Part shown: one piece after another, positions 34,965 through 43,755 of the stretch
Numbering within the stretch: the first letter of the stretch is position 1
Layout: each line of letters begins with the position of its first letter
Source of the DNA: Hemileia vastatrix
Lineage: Eukaryota; Basidiomycota; Pucciniomycetes; Pucciniales; Zaghouaniaceae
Reading direction: 5' to 3'
DNA: 64,000 nt
Assembly (NCBI GenBank): GCA_030280995.1
Contig: JASXTE010000008.1
Coordinates: forward strand, 23,495,193 to 23,559,192
Made by a program: the position numbers and the translations under genes
Notes under the pieces: generated by a model
Databases searched by the model: none
The model's input: only the letters and a program-made list of their open reading frames with translations
What the model was told of the DNA's origin: nothing

Positions 34965-35638
34965 AAAACGACAACAACGATCGAGCCTGGCGACTAACGA
35001 CAAAACGCACGGACCACCTAGCAAAACAAAACTTTTGCCACGACTGTGTTTCGAACTTGGGTTCGACATCTTAGGTTTATATAATATTAATTTTTATATT
35101 ATTTTGAAGTGATTTTTCGATCACTATAGTAAGTTCACCTTTGCGCCTCTCACTCATATTACTATATTTTTATTGCAATAACAGTGATTGTGGCTTAATT
35201 GCTGATTCACTGAGTGTAAGTGTTCAATTTTTAAAATTTTTTTTTTCCTAGTTGACCATTATAGAGTGTTAAATCCTCTTAGTCCTAGAAGAATTGAAAT
35301 TATTATTAATACAAATTGAATTATTAATTTAATTTTTTTTATTATTAATTATTGTTAATTTTGGTTGACTTAAAAGTACATTCTGCTTAGTCCCAAATAT
35401 ATTGCCATATTTAATATTGGTAATTAATTGGTTGAATTAACTTACTTGTTATTCCCAATTTAACCTTGCAATCCATTTTTTTAAAAAATTAATTTTTTAA
35501 TTATTACTTTATATTGAAAATTATTTTTTCTATAATTTAATTAATTAAATATTTTTTTTTATTATTTGGAGCAATTATTGACTAACTTTTATTATTTTTT
35601 TATAAAGTAAAAAGTAAAATATAAATCTTCCCACTAGT
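34965..35638 (+). other. Element A 5' leader, non-coding
   Basis: About 690 nt between the LTR and the gag start. It is partly alignable to the B leader (for example AAAACGCACGGACCACC against AAATGCACCGACCACC). T- and A-rich near the start codon. No upstream open frame of note. Confidence 0.6.
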
Positions 35639-38600
35639 ATGTCCAACAATTTGGCAGAAAAAATGGATAACATGCAAGTGGATGAGATAGAAATTGACTA
35701 TGATGCTGACACTGTAAGTTCTTCTAAAGTTGGTCATAAAAAATCTTATGCTAACACAAAGAATTCACATACTGCAGGATGTGGAAATGACAGGAAATGC
35801 AAACAACCCAAACCCCCTTCCCCCAGTACCACAGAAGGAAGTAAAGCCTCTAGTGCCTCAAGAAGGTCTTCCAAAAGGCTTCAAAATAAAAAAGCTTCCT
35901 CTGCCACAACAAATCAGCAACCTATCCAGTCATATAAAAGAGTTGAAGACAGAAAATATGACGTACAAAGCAAAGGTAGACACATTGTGGGATCAGGTCC
36001 AAGAACTCAGGAACCAGATTCAGGCCCAGGCCCCTCCTCAGTTGCCTCCCAATCAGCCTCAGTTTCAGGCTTAACCTTCACAGCCACCCAGCTCAACCAT
36101 ACAAAATCCAAATACTATGGAAGTAGAGCAATGGAAATGGGATTATCTAATGAGTCACTACCAACAGAATGTGCAACACCCTCCTCATCATCAGCCTGGC
36201 CCATCCAGAACACCCAATTTCCATCCACCTCCTCATCCCTACCAACAAGGCAGGAGAAAGAAGGCCCAAGCACAATCCCAAACCCAGTCCCAGGGGAAGT
36301 TTCCTCCTCTGCCATGGTAAGTAATTTGGTTGATAGTCACTTGGGTATGTTTTCTAATAAATCTTCTTCTGCAGGTAATATTATTGAACATGGTGAAAGA
36401 ACAGTTAAACCTGTTAAAAGACAGCTTCCTGTAACTAGTAGCCCTATTGATGTAATTAGCAAATTGTCATTTGATGAACCTTTACATTTAACTTCTACAT
36501 CTTTAATTAATCCTTCTCTTGCAATTAAAAATGATTCTGTTCCCCCTGAAATCTATACCTTAATTGAAAAAACTTCTGAGGAAATATTGAAAGATACCCT
36601 TGATTTTAATATTGTGAAAGACAAACATGTGAGAGATGTGTTAATCCATGAAAATGATAGATTAAATAATTTACACTTGCAATGTAAAGTGAGTTCTTCT
36701 GTACAAGATTCAGCTTATTTAAAAATCAAAGAAACCTTGAATATTGTTCTTAGTCAACAAAAACAAATAAGAAGTGACCATAGAGCTATCTCAGATAGAA
36801 ATATCAGTCTACATAAGACCTTGAGTGAATTGAAACCCCTTATTGAGGAAAATTATTCATTCAAGAATGAAATAAAATCTCTGCAAAATGAGTTTAAGAA
36901 GCTAAGAAATGATTTCCATGCACTAAGTACCAAACACTCAGTTTCTGAGGACAGAAATGTTCTATCTCTTGCAAAAGTAAATGACCAGATGTCTGAAATT
37001 CCAAGAATAAGAAACTATGTGTCTGACCTACAGGAAAAGTTCTCGACCTTAACCATCAATAATGAATTAAATGAGATTTCTGCAAATAAGCTGCATAAAA
37101 ATAAAGGAAAAAAACCTAAACAAAGTTCATCCTTTCTTCCTCATATTTCAACCATTAAACTAACTAACAATGAGTCTGTAAAATCTTTTGCTACTAGCAA
37201 AAAATCTTGTGATGGTCATGCACCAGCTGTTTCTGTAAATAATGAAATTTCTGAACACCTGGCTAAACTTCAGGAATTATTACTAATGAATAATTCAAAC
37301 CAAAAAGTGGACCATCCCAGTAGTCAGAAAAATTGGCCTAAGTTAGACCAATATCCTACCTTTGATGGTGATTCTTCCTCTGATTGGCAACACTTTATCC
37401 AGAGAATTGATAATTTAAAGAGATCTTATAAACTACCTGATGAGGAAATTGTTTCTAAGCTAATTTCTTTATTTTCCAATGTAGCCTTGATGTGGTATGA
37501 ATCTTTCCTCTTAGATAACAATAATTATACATGGAATGATTGGAAATCCTTGATTGAGAATCAGTTTGGTGGTTCAAAATTCAGGTTAGCTCAGCAGAGA
37601 CTGTATGAGAATACTAGATATGTATCCTCCTCTGTTGAAAAGCCCATTGTTTTTCTGATGAAAATAACTAAAATCCTTAGAGCAATTGATCCAAAGATGG
37701 ATTATGATATTTGGAGAGATAAAATCTTGTATAAATTACCAAATTCTCTTAGGGATTTGATTGTTGCTAGAACTGAGCATGTAAGGGAAAATTCTTCTTT
37801 CATTAATATCTGTAATGAAGTACTACTCAACCATAGATATGAACCAAAGAATTACCTTAGTAAATCTTATAATGATCAGAATAAACCTTCTATAAAGCTC
37901 CCAGAAAAATCTGGTAAACCCTCTGCCCCAGTTGCACCTAAAAAATATGCAACAAATACTTGTTATAAATGTAACAAACCGTGGCAGAAGGGTCATGTTT
38001 GTGACAAGAAAATTCATCTTGTTGAACAAAATGAAGACACTGATGAAGTTGAACTTGATGTCAATAATTCTTCCAGTGACTGTGAAAGTAATATCTCCTA
38101 TGACAATGAATCTGTTAAAGATGTTTTAATGTTGGAACATGATGTCCATTATTTAAATAATATATCTGAAGATTGTGTATTAAATTTATCTTCAGTAGAA
38201 AATGCTGAGATCATTAAAGATATTACTAACAATTCTATTCCTATATCCCCTTTAAAGGCACCTGTTATCATTAATGGTAAAAATGTTGATGTAGTTCTTG
38301 ATTCTGGTGCTGGAGGAAGTGTAGTATCTGAAAAAGCTTTGGCTTCAGTGGATAAGGAATATTTGAGTAAATTATTGCCTATAACTTCTGAAAAATGGAG
38401 AGGGTATGGTTCTACCTTATTTCCTATTGGCAAATACAAAACCTCGGTATTTTTCAAATATAATGGTGGTTTTGTCAGAGCTATTTGTGAGTTTGTTGTC
38501 ATGAAAAATTATAATTTGAGCAATTGGTTTATTATGGGAAATGATATTTTAACCATATTTGGTGTGAAACTGGACCCAGCAAATAATTGCTTTACCTTAG

Positions 38601-39967
38601 GAATGAATGGGAAAAGAAAATTCAAAATTTCTTCTCCTAGACCTTCTGGGCATTTGTTGAAATCTTGTAACTCACTTACCCAATGTAAAGGTAGAACAAC
38701 AACTGAAATGGATGATTTATTACATGAAATAAATACTGCTTCTTTTGGTGATCAGTTGACTTGTGAACAAAAAGATTCTATTGTTGCCTCTATTACCTCT
38801 TTCCCTATGGCTTTTGCTCATGGGTCTCATGTCTTGGGAATTGTTCAGGAAGAAATGAAGATTACCTTATCCTGTAATTTGAGTGATATTCCTCCTACCC
38901 TTAAGAAAAAACTATATCCTGCTTCTCCATCAAAAAGAAAAGATATTGAAGATAATATTGAAACATTATTGAAAATGAATATCATTGAGAAAGTGGATGT
39001 CACCCCCAAATATTGTGTCATCTCCCCAGTCTTGATTTCATATGAAAAAGATAAAGCTAGATTATGTGGAGATTACAGAGCTTTAAATACTTATACTGTT
39101 GATGATATTTATCCTTTACCCAGAATTAATTCAATACATGCTACCTTGCAAGGTGCAAAATTTATTAGTTGTCTGGATGGTAATAAAGGTTATCATCAAG
39201 TTCCAGTTGAAAAAAATTCTCAAAATTTTTTGCTAATTGCTACTCATATGGGAATATATAAGTATGTTAGAATGCCATTTGGCCCTAAAAATGCTCCTTC
39301 AGTTTTCCAGAAAGTTATGGATAACACTTTCCATCAAGAAATTATTGAAGGTTGGCTCATGGTTTATATTGATGATATTATTGTTTTTTCTAAAACTTTT
39401 GATGAACATATGATTCACTTGAATAGAGTTTTTCAAAAAATTGATGACATCAATATGACCTTATCTTTAAAAAAGTGTAAATTTGGTTTTCAATCTTTGA
39501 AAGTCCTTGGCCATGTTGTGTCAGGCTTAAAAATTTGTGTAGACCATAATAAAGTTGCTGCCATTCAAAATGTGAAAGCACCAACTTCTGTAAGAGAAAT
39601 CCAAAGTTTTTTGGGTATGTGTGGCTATTATAGACAATATATTAAAAATTATCAGGTCATAGCCTTGCCTCTTACAAAACTAACCAGAAAAGATGTTGCT
39701 TTTCTCTGGAATAATGACTGTCAGAAAGCTTTTAATACATTGAAAAGTTGCTTAATGACAGCCCCTATATTGGCTCTTCCAGATTTTAACAAGCCATTTG
39801 TACTTTATACAGATGCTAGCTTTATTGGTCTGGGTGCTGCCCTTCACCAAAAGCAAATTATTAATGATAAATCCTCAGAGGTTGTAATTTGTTATATTTC
39901 AAGAAACTTAAGAAATAGTGAATTGAAATATGGTGCCACTCAATTGGAGTGCTTAGCAGTTGTTTAG
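35639..39967 (+). CDS. Gag-protease-RT-RNase H polyprotein of chromovirus A (ends at internal TAG)
   Basis: Polyprotein of a Ty3-type element. Start: ATG at 35639, MSNNLAEKMDNMQVDE, matched by B. Residues ~26-225 are a Ser/Pro-rich stretch overlapping another, better-conserved frame. Residues ~300-480 are coiled-coil rich. The capsid-like domain is ~560-740 (DWQHFIQRIDNL, ALMWYESF, ENQFGGSKFRLAQQ). A zinc-knuckle-like CYKCNKPWQKGHVC lies at ~775-788 and the protease site VVLDSGAGGS at ~884. RT runs from ~1100 with DYRALNTYTVDDIYPLP and catalytic YIDD at ~1242. RNase H starts near 1385 (VLYTDASFIGLGAALH). The frame ends at TAG 39965-39967, where B has TGG (Trp), so this is one nonsense change in an otherwise intact frame that resumes at once. 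Confidence 0.95.
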   Translation: MSNNLAEKMDNMQVDEIEIDYDADTVSSSKVGHKKSYANTKNSHTAGCGNDRKCKQPKPPSPSTTEGSKASSASRRSSKRLQNKKASSATTNQQPIQSYKRVEDRKYDVQSKGRHIVGSGPRTQEPDSGPGPSSVASQSASVSGLTFTATQLNHTKSKYYGSRAMEMGLSNESLPTECATPSSSSAWPIQNTQFPSTSSSLPTRQEKEGPSTIPNPVPGEVSSSAMVSNLVDSHLGMFSNKSSSAGNIIEHGERTVKPVKRQLPVTSSPIDVISKLSFDEPLHLTSTSLINPSLAIKNDSVPPEIYTLIEKTSEEILKDTLDFNIVKDKHVRDVLIHENDRLNNLHLQCKVSSSVQDSAYLKIKETLNIVLSQQKQIRSDHRAISDRNISLHKTLSELKPLIEENYSFKNEIKSLQNEFKKLRNDFHALSTKHSVSEDRNVLSLAKVNDQMSEIPRIRNYVSDLQEKFSTLTINNELNEISANKLHKNKGKKPKQSSSFLPHISTIKLTNNESVKSFATSKKSCDGHAPAVSVNNEISEHLAKLQELLLMNNSNQKVDHPSSQKNWPKLDQYPTFDGDSSSDWQHFIQRIDNLKRSYKLPDEEIVSKLISLFSNVALMWYESFLLDNNNYTWNDWKSLIENQFGGSKFRLAQQRLYENTRYVSSSVEKPIVFLMKITKILRAIDPKMDYDIWRDKILYKLPNSLRDLIVARTEHVRENSSFINICNEVLLNHRYEPKNYLSKSYNDQNKPSIKLPEKSGKPSAPVAPKKYATNTCYKCNKPWQKGHVCDKKIHLVEQNEDTDEVELDVNNSSSDCESNISYDNESVKDVLMLEHDVHYLNNISEDCVLNLSSVENAEIIKDITNNSIPISPLKAPVIINGKNVDVVLDSGAGGSVVSEKALASVDKEYLSKLLPITSEKWRGYGSTLFPIGKYKTSVFFKYNGGFVRAICEFVVMKNYNLSNWFIMGNDILTIFGVKLDPANNCFTLGMNGKRKFKISSPRPSGHLLKSCNSLTQCKGRTTTEMDDLLHEINTASFGDQLTCEQKDSIVASITSFPMAFAHGSHVLGIVQEEMKITLSCNLSDIPPTLKKKLYPASPSKRKDIEDNIETLLKMNIIEKVDVTPKYCVISPVLISYEKDKARLCGDYRALNTYTVDDIYPLPRINSIHATLQGAKFISCLDGNKGYHQVPVEKNSQNFLLIATHMGIYKYVRMPFGPKNAPSVFQKVMDNTFHQEIIEGWLMVYIDDIIVFSKTFDEHMIHLNRVFQKIDDINMTLSLKKCKFGFQSLKVLGHVVSGLKICVDHNKVAAIQNVKAPTSVREIQSFLGMCGYYRQYIKNYQVIALPLTKLTRKDVAFLWNNDCQKAFNTLKSCLMTAPILALPDFNKPFVLYTDASFIGLGAALHQKQIINDKSSEVVICYISRNLRNSELKYGATQLECLAVV
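35714..35777 (+). other. Putative 64-nt intron 1 of element A
   Basis: Donor GTAAGT, branch-like TGCTAACAC, acceptor ACTGCAG. It lies after exactly 25 codons (phase 0). Removal joins the shared N-terminus to the overlapping frame starting DVEMTGNANN. Equivalent donors at the same phase occur in B, D and F. The gag-pol frame stays open across the intron, so retention would also be translatable. Confidence 0.72.
35778..36074 (+). CDS. Overlapping-frame exon 2: coiled-coil accessory protein, element A (truncated by TAA)
   Basis: Unrecognised protein, read in the frame reached after splicing intron 1 (98 residues here plus 25 from exon 1). It starts DVEMTGNA and has a Pro-rich stretch (PLPPVPQKEVKP). 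GFKIKKLPLPQ then leads into a heptad-like coiled coil (ISNLSSHIKEL...YKAKVDTLWDQVQEL). A TAA at 36072-36074 ends it; B has a sense codon there. The same frame reopens at 36075 and continues to 36320 with EQWKWDYLMSHYQQ, QPGPSRTP, HPYQQ and terminal PLPW. Between A and B this frame is conserved in protein while the gag-pol frame over the same bases is not. Its role is unknown: a Gag N-terminal oligomerisation module or a separate accessory factor are possibilities. Confidence 0.6.
   Translation, partial: DVEMTGNANNPNPLPPVPQKEVKPLVPQEGLPKGFKIKKLPLPQQISNLSSHIKELKTENMTYKAKVDTLWDQVQELRNQIQAQAPPQLPPNQPQFQA
36075..36320 (+). pseudogene. Overlapping-frame C-terminal part with WKWDY motif, element A
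   Basis: Continuation of the overlapping frame after the TAA. It carries VEQWKWDYLMSHYQQNV, a His/Pro/Gln-rich stretch with QPGPSRTP, basic GRRKKAQAQ and a final KFPPLPW before TAA (36318-36320). The stop overlaps a gag-pol-frame ATG as ATGGTAA. Matching segments occur in B (continuous), F (WQW...QPGPSRPP...HPHP) and D (KWKWDW...HPYRG...EPW). Confidence 0.6.
36317..36374 (+). other. 58-nt intron-like segment at the end of the overlapping frame (A)
   Basis: GTAAGT ... CTAAT ... TCTGCAG followed by GTAAT. B (44413-44470) and D (55173-55230, with CTAAC) have the same 58-nt spacing. Splicing would not join the overlapping frame to gag-pol, because a TGG TAA is regenerated. Either it is a regulatory splice or the resemblance is imposed by coding constraint. 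Confidence 0.4.
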
Positions 39968-41806
39968 GCTCTTGAGAGACTTCATTACTACTTGGATGAC
40001 CAAAAATTTGAGTTGGTAACTGACTGTAGTGCTGTGAAATCTCTCTTAAACCTCAAAACACCTAACAGACATATGTTCAGGTGGCAACTTGCTGTTCAGG
40101 AATACAGAGGAAGGATGACTATTATCCATAGAGCTGGAAATGTTCACTCTAATGTTGATATGCTCTCCAGATTGCCTCTGCCAAATAATGACTCCAATCC
40201 TGCTTATGTACCTGAAGATGATACTGTTCATATACATGGTATATTTATAGTTGATATGGAAGAAGAGTTATTACAGTTAATACTGGATTCATATGATAAA
40301 GATTCTGACTTAAATAAATTAGTTACTATTTTGAATGATCCTAAGAATGCTTCAATTCAAGCATTAATAAAAACTCTTCCTGCAAAGTACCAAAATGCTT
40401 TAAATAAAGGAAAGTTTTCTATTGAAGATGGTTATATATATTTTAGAAGGAAGCTTACCAATGTAATTGTTATTCCTCCTTCAATGAAAGAAACTATCCT
40501 CAAACTTTGTCATGATGACATATTAGCTGGTCATTTTGATCTTGAAAAAACATTGATTAGAATCAAAAACACTGCATGGTGGGCTAATATGTCTGAAGAC
40601 ACAAAATTATATGTTGAATCTTGTGATTCCTGCCAAAAATCTAAAAGGTTAACAGGTAAGAGAGCAGGGTTATTACAACATATTGAAGCACCTAGTGCTC
40701 CCTGGCAAATCATTAATATGGATTTTGTCACTGGTCTTCCTGTTGCAGGTAAAGACAGCTTTAACTCTTGTTGGGTAATAGTTGATAGATTCACAAAAAT
40801 GTGCAAATTTATTCCAACCCACAAAGATGTATCCACCAAAGAATTAGCTTTCTTATGGTGGTCTTACATGTTTAATATTATTGGTTTTCCAAAAGCCATT
40901 ATCTCTGATAGGGATCCAAAATTCACTTCTGAGTTTTGGACCTCTTTGATGGATATTTGTGGCTGTGAGTTAAAATTGTCTACAGCTCACCATCCTCAGA
41001 CTGATGGTCTAGCTGAAAGAATGATTCAAACTCTGGAAGATATGATTAGAAGGTATTGTGCCTTTGGTTTAGAATATAAAGACAATGACAGATTTACTCA
41101 TGATTGGGTCACTCTTTTGCCTGGTCTTGAATTTGCATATAATAGCACTGTTCATTCTGTCACTGAGAAAAAGCCTTTTGAGCTTTGGTTAGGTTATGTC
41201 CCAAACACTCCTGCTCAGATTCTCAATAATAAATTACCTAAGTTGGAACTACACCCTGGTGTAAAATCTTTTATGCAAATGCAACAGCTATGCAGAAAAT
41301 ATGCTCAGAGTTGTATTGATAAAGCATTTGAATATGAAAAGAAAAGATGGGATAAATCCCATAAAGAATACACATTTAACAAGGGTGATGAAGTGTTGAT
41401 CTCTACTGTCCATTTCAATTTACAAGGTAACCACAAATTAAAAGATCCTTTTGTAGGACCATTTGTTGTTAAAAGAATGGTTGGTGATAATGCAGTAGAA
41501 GTTGTATTGTATTCTCCATATGATAGGAAACATCCTGTTTTTCCCATTTCTTTACTTAAACCTTATACTTCCAACAGTGACTTATTTCCAAAAAGAAGAG
41601 GAAGACCTAAGAAGAACCCTCAGGAAGTCACAGAAACAGCAGAAATTGATAAAATTCTCAATGATAGAATTATCACTTCTGAAAGAGGTACTGAATATTT
41701 ATTTAGATATAAGAACAAATCATCTGAACATGATGCATGGATACCTGGCAAGGAAATTTCAAATCTGCCTGCTCTGTTGAAAAAATACAAAAAGAAAAAA
41801 TCTTAG
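39968..41806 (+). CDS. RNase H C-terminus, integrase and chromodomain of chromovirus A
   Basis: Same frame as the preceding gag-pol, directly after the TAG; the first ATG is at 39992. It begins with the end of RNase H (VTDCSAVKSLL, IIHRAGNVHSNVDMLSR). The integrase zinc finger follows (HDD...HFD...CDSCQKSK, ~170-215 from 39992). The DDE core has Asp in NMDFVTGLP, Asp in IISDRDPKF, and Glu in HHPQTDGLAERMIQ. A GPF-type module (KLKDPFVGPFVVKR) lies near 485-500. The C-terminus (ILNDRII, YLFRYKNKS, HDAWIPGKE) resembles a chromodomain, which in this group guides integration to marked chromatin. Without readthrough of the TAG this part would not be made. Confidence 0.93.
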   Translation, partial: ALERLHYYLDDQKFELVTDCSAVKSLLNLKTPNRHMFRWQLAVQEYRGRMTIIHRAGNVHSNVDMLSRLPLPNNDSNPAYVPEDDTVHIHGIFIVDMEEELLQLILDSYDKDSDLNKLVTILNDPKNASIQALIKTLPAKYQNALNKGKFSIEDGYIYFRRKLTNVIVIPPSMKETILKLCHDDILAGHFDLEKTLIRIKNTAWWANMSEDTKLYVESCDSCQKSKRLTGKRAGLLQHIEAPSAPWQIINMDFVTGLPVAGKDSFNSCWVIVDRFTKMCKFIPTHKDVSTKELAFLWWSYMFNIIGFPKAIISDRDPKFTSEFWTSLMDICGCELKLSTAHHPQTDGLAERMIQTLEDMIRRYCAFGLEYKDNDRFTHDWVTLLPGLEFAYNSTVHSVTEKKPFELWLGYVPNTPAQILNNKLPKLELHPGVKSFMQMQQLCRKYAQSCIDKAFEYEKKRWDKSHKEYTFNKGDEVLISTVHFNLQGNHKLKDPFVGPFVVKRMVGDNAVEVVLYSPYDRKHPVFPISLLKPYTSNSDLFPKRRGRPKKNPQEVTETAEIDKILNDRIITSERGTEYLFRYKNKSSEHDAWIPGKEISNLPALLKKYKKKKS

Positions 41807-41830
41807 CATTTTTTTTTTATTGTTTTTTTA

Positions 41831-41841
41831 GAGTGAGGGAG
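41831..41841 (+). other. Polypurine tract of element A
   Basis: GAGTGAGGGAG directly before the 3' LTR, preceded by a T run. It is identical in B (49932-49942). This is the expected plus-strand primer. Confidence 0.85.
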
Positions 41842-42980
41842 TGTCAGCCAGGCTATTCCAGGAGTCCAGTAAATGATATATAAATTATAAAACCTTAAAG
41901 AGTGGGTAAGACTTGTATTTAATGAATATAACTTAATATTTTATTGCATAATGAAATTATATAAGAATTTTATTATATACAAGTGTTACATTAAATTTAT
42001 TGGTTATATATATTTTTATATACAATTAAATTGAGCATAATATAATATATTCTACAAATAATGGCGCATTTTTATTTATTTAATAATTATAAATTTATAT
42101 TTAATTAATTGAAAAACATATATTATAATTACAAGTGTAAAATTGATTTATAATATATTTAAATTAATTACTTAAATTTATATATTAAATAATACCTCTC
42201 ATATGATACTAAACAATAATTAATGACGCTTCTTTTGACCCTTAATTGTGTTAGAAAAAACAAATAAATTAATTTGGACTAAATTGAGATTAATTGTTTG
42301 TTTTGTTGCGTCAAATTATTTTTTGTTTCACTTAAAATGTCCTTTAATCAGAATGTACCATCTGTTTGGAATTATATTTCTCATAGTTCCTATGTTTCCA
42401 ATCTTGTTTAGTTATTCACTATTGTCACTTACTGATTTGGGAATTAATGGCGGGGAAATTGGATTCTTAATTGGGGTTTTAATTATTTGTTTCATGTTTT
42501 TCTCTATATTGTTATGTTTCATTTACTCTTTTGATATATTTGTTTTATTCCATTCTAATCATTGTATTTACAAAGATAGTAGCGCTTCAGAGGACCCATT
42601 GCCTATAAAAGGGCCTTGGATAATCCCCTGTAGCATCATCACTTATTACACACTCAACAAATTAAATAACCAATTTATTACGTTTATATTTTTTTTATTA
42701 GTAATACAAATCTAATTTAAATTCTATACAACAAATCAAAGGTTGCTTTAAGTCTGATAGTAATTAAAATTGTTTGCCGCGCAGAACCCTTACATTTAAT
42801 AATATTATTGTTAATAAAATCTAAGTTTTTTGTCACCTCTCAAAGTTGCTCACCGTTGTTTCCCTCTCAAATAAATTAAATATATATTTTTTGGTTTATT
42901 TCTTTATTTTCCCTTGTCCTCCTCCTTCTCTCCTCCTTTTTCTCCTATATTTCTTACCTCTTCTAGACGACTGACCAACA
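41842..42980 (+). repeat. Element A 3' LTR
   Basis: Nearly identical to 33812-34949. Ends CCAACA, followed by the CTTTT target duplication and then the remainder of the B 5' LTR. Confidence 0.95.
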
Positions 42981-42985
42981 CTTTT

Positions 42986-43049
42986 CTTCTCCTTAGTCTT
43001 TTCCTTTCCCTTCTTCCTTTTCCCCATCTTCTAGACAAACCGGCCGACA
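42986..43049 (+). repeat. Element B 5' LTR, second part
   Basis: The 64 bp from CTTCTCCTTAG to CGGCCGACA complete the B 5' LTR after element A. The B primer site follows at 43052. Confidence 0.93.
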
Positions 43050-43755
43050 ATTGAGGACCTTTCCGTACAACAACGATTGACTGGGAAAATCTTTGGATGA
43101 ACGACAAAATGCACCGACCACCTTGCGCATAAAGAAATTTTTGCCGCAAGCATGAATCGATCCGGGGATCTTATTATTGGTTTTATATATTTTAAAAAGT
43201 TATATACTTTGTAGCTGATTTAATGATCACTACTTTAAGTCAATCTTTGCTCTTATCAACACTTATATAAGATTTTTTACTGCAATAAAAGTGATTGTGG
43301 CCTTGTGCTTAGTCACTGAGTGTAAGTGTTCAATTTTTTAATTTTTTTTTTCTAGTTGACTATTATAGAGTGTTAATTCCTCTTAGTCCTAGAATAATTT
43401 CACAAATATTAATATTAATATTTAAATTATTAAATTAATTTTTATTATTGTTAATTTTGTTGATTTTTTGGTTGACTATAATAGTACTCAGTACTTAGTC
43501 CCATTAATTGCCATATATAAATTTGGTGATTTTATTTTTGGTTGACATTATAATTTATTTTTTTAGTCTCAATAATAATTATTTCTTATATAATTTTCTT
43601 TATTTAATTATATTAAATAATTCTTTATATTTAAATATTTTTTATTTCTCTTATAAAAATATTTTGATATATATATTTTTATTATTATTTTGGTTTCACA
43701 AAACTAAAAAATATAATTATTTTAGACAAATTACTTAATTAATCTTCCCACTTAC
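43050..43755 (+). other. Element B 5' leader, non-coding
   Basis: Contains TGAGGACCTTTCC (primer-site position) and AT-rich sequence alignable to the A leader. No supportable gene. Confidence 0.6.

Larger units (their letters stand above)
33812..42980 (+). mobile_element. Young, nearly intact Ty3 chromovirus A, TSD CTTTT
   Basis: CTTTT flanks it at 33807-33811 and 42981-42985. The uninterrupted B 3' LTR shows the empty site with a single CTTTT. The LTRs (1138 and 1139 bp) differ, by my reading, at two bases and one single-base indel. The internal region has a primer-binding site, a 690-nt leader, one essentially continuous gag-pol frame with a single internal TAG, and a polypurine tract. This is the most recently active element in the window. 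Confidence 0.97.

Noticed and set aside
36317..36374. Using the 58-nt intron to fuse the overlapping frame to gag-pol in element A
   Set aside because: The phase does not work: splicing regenerates TGG TAA in A, and the same phase problem holds in B and D. It is kept only as a possible regulatory site.
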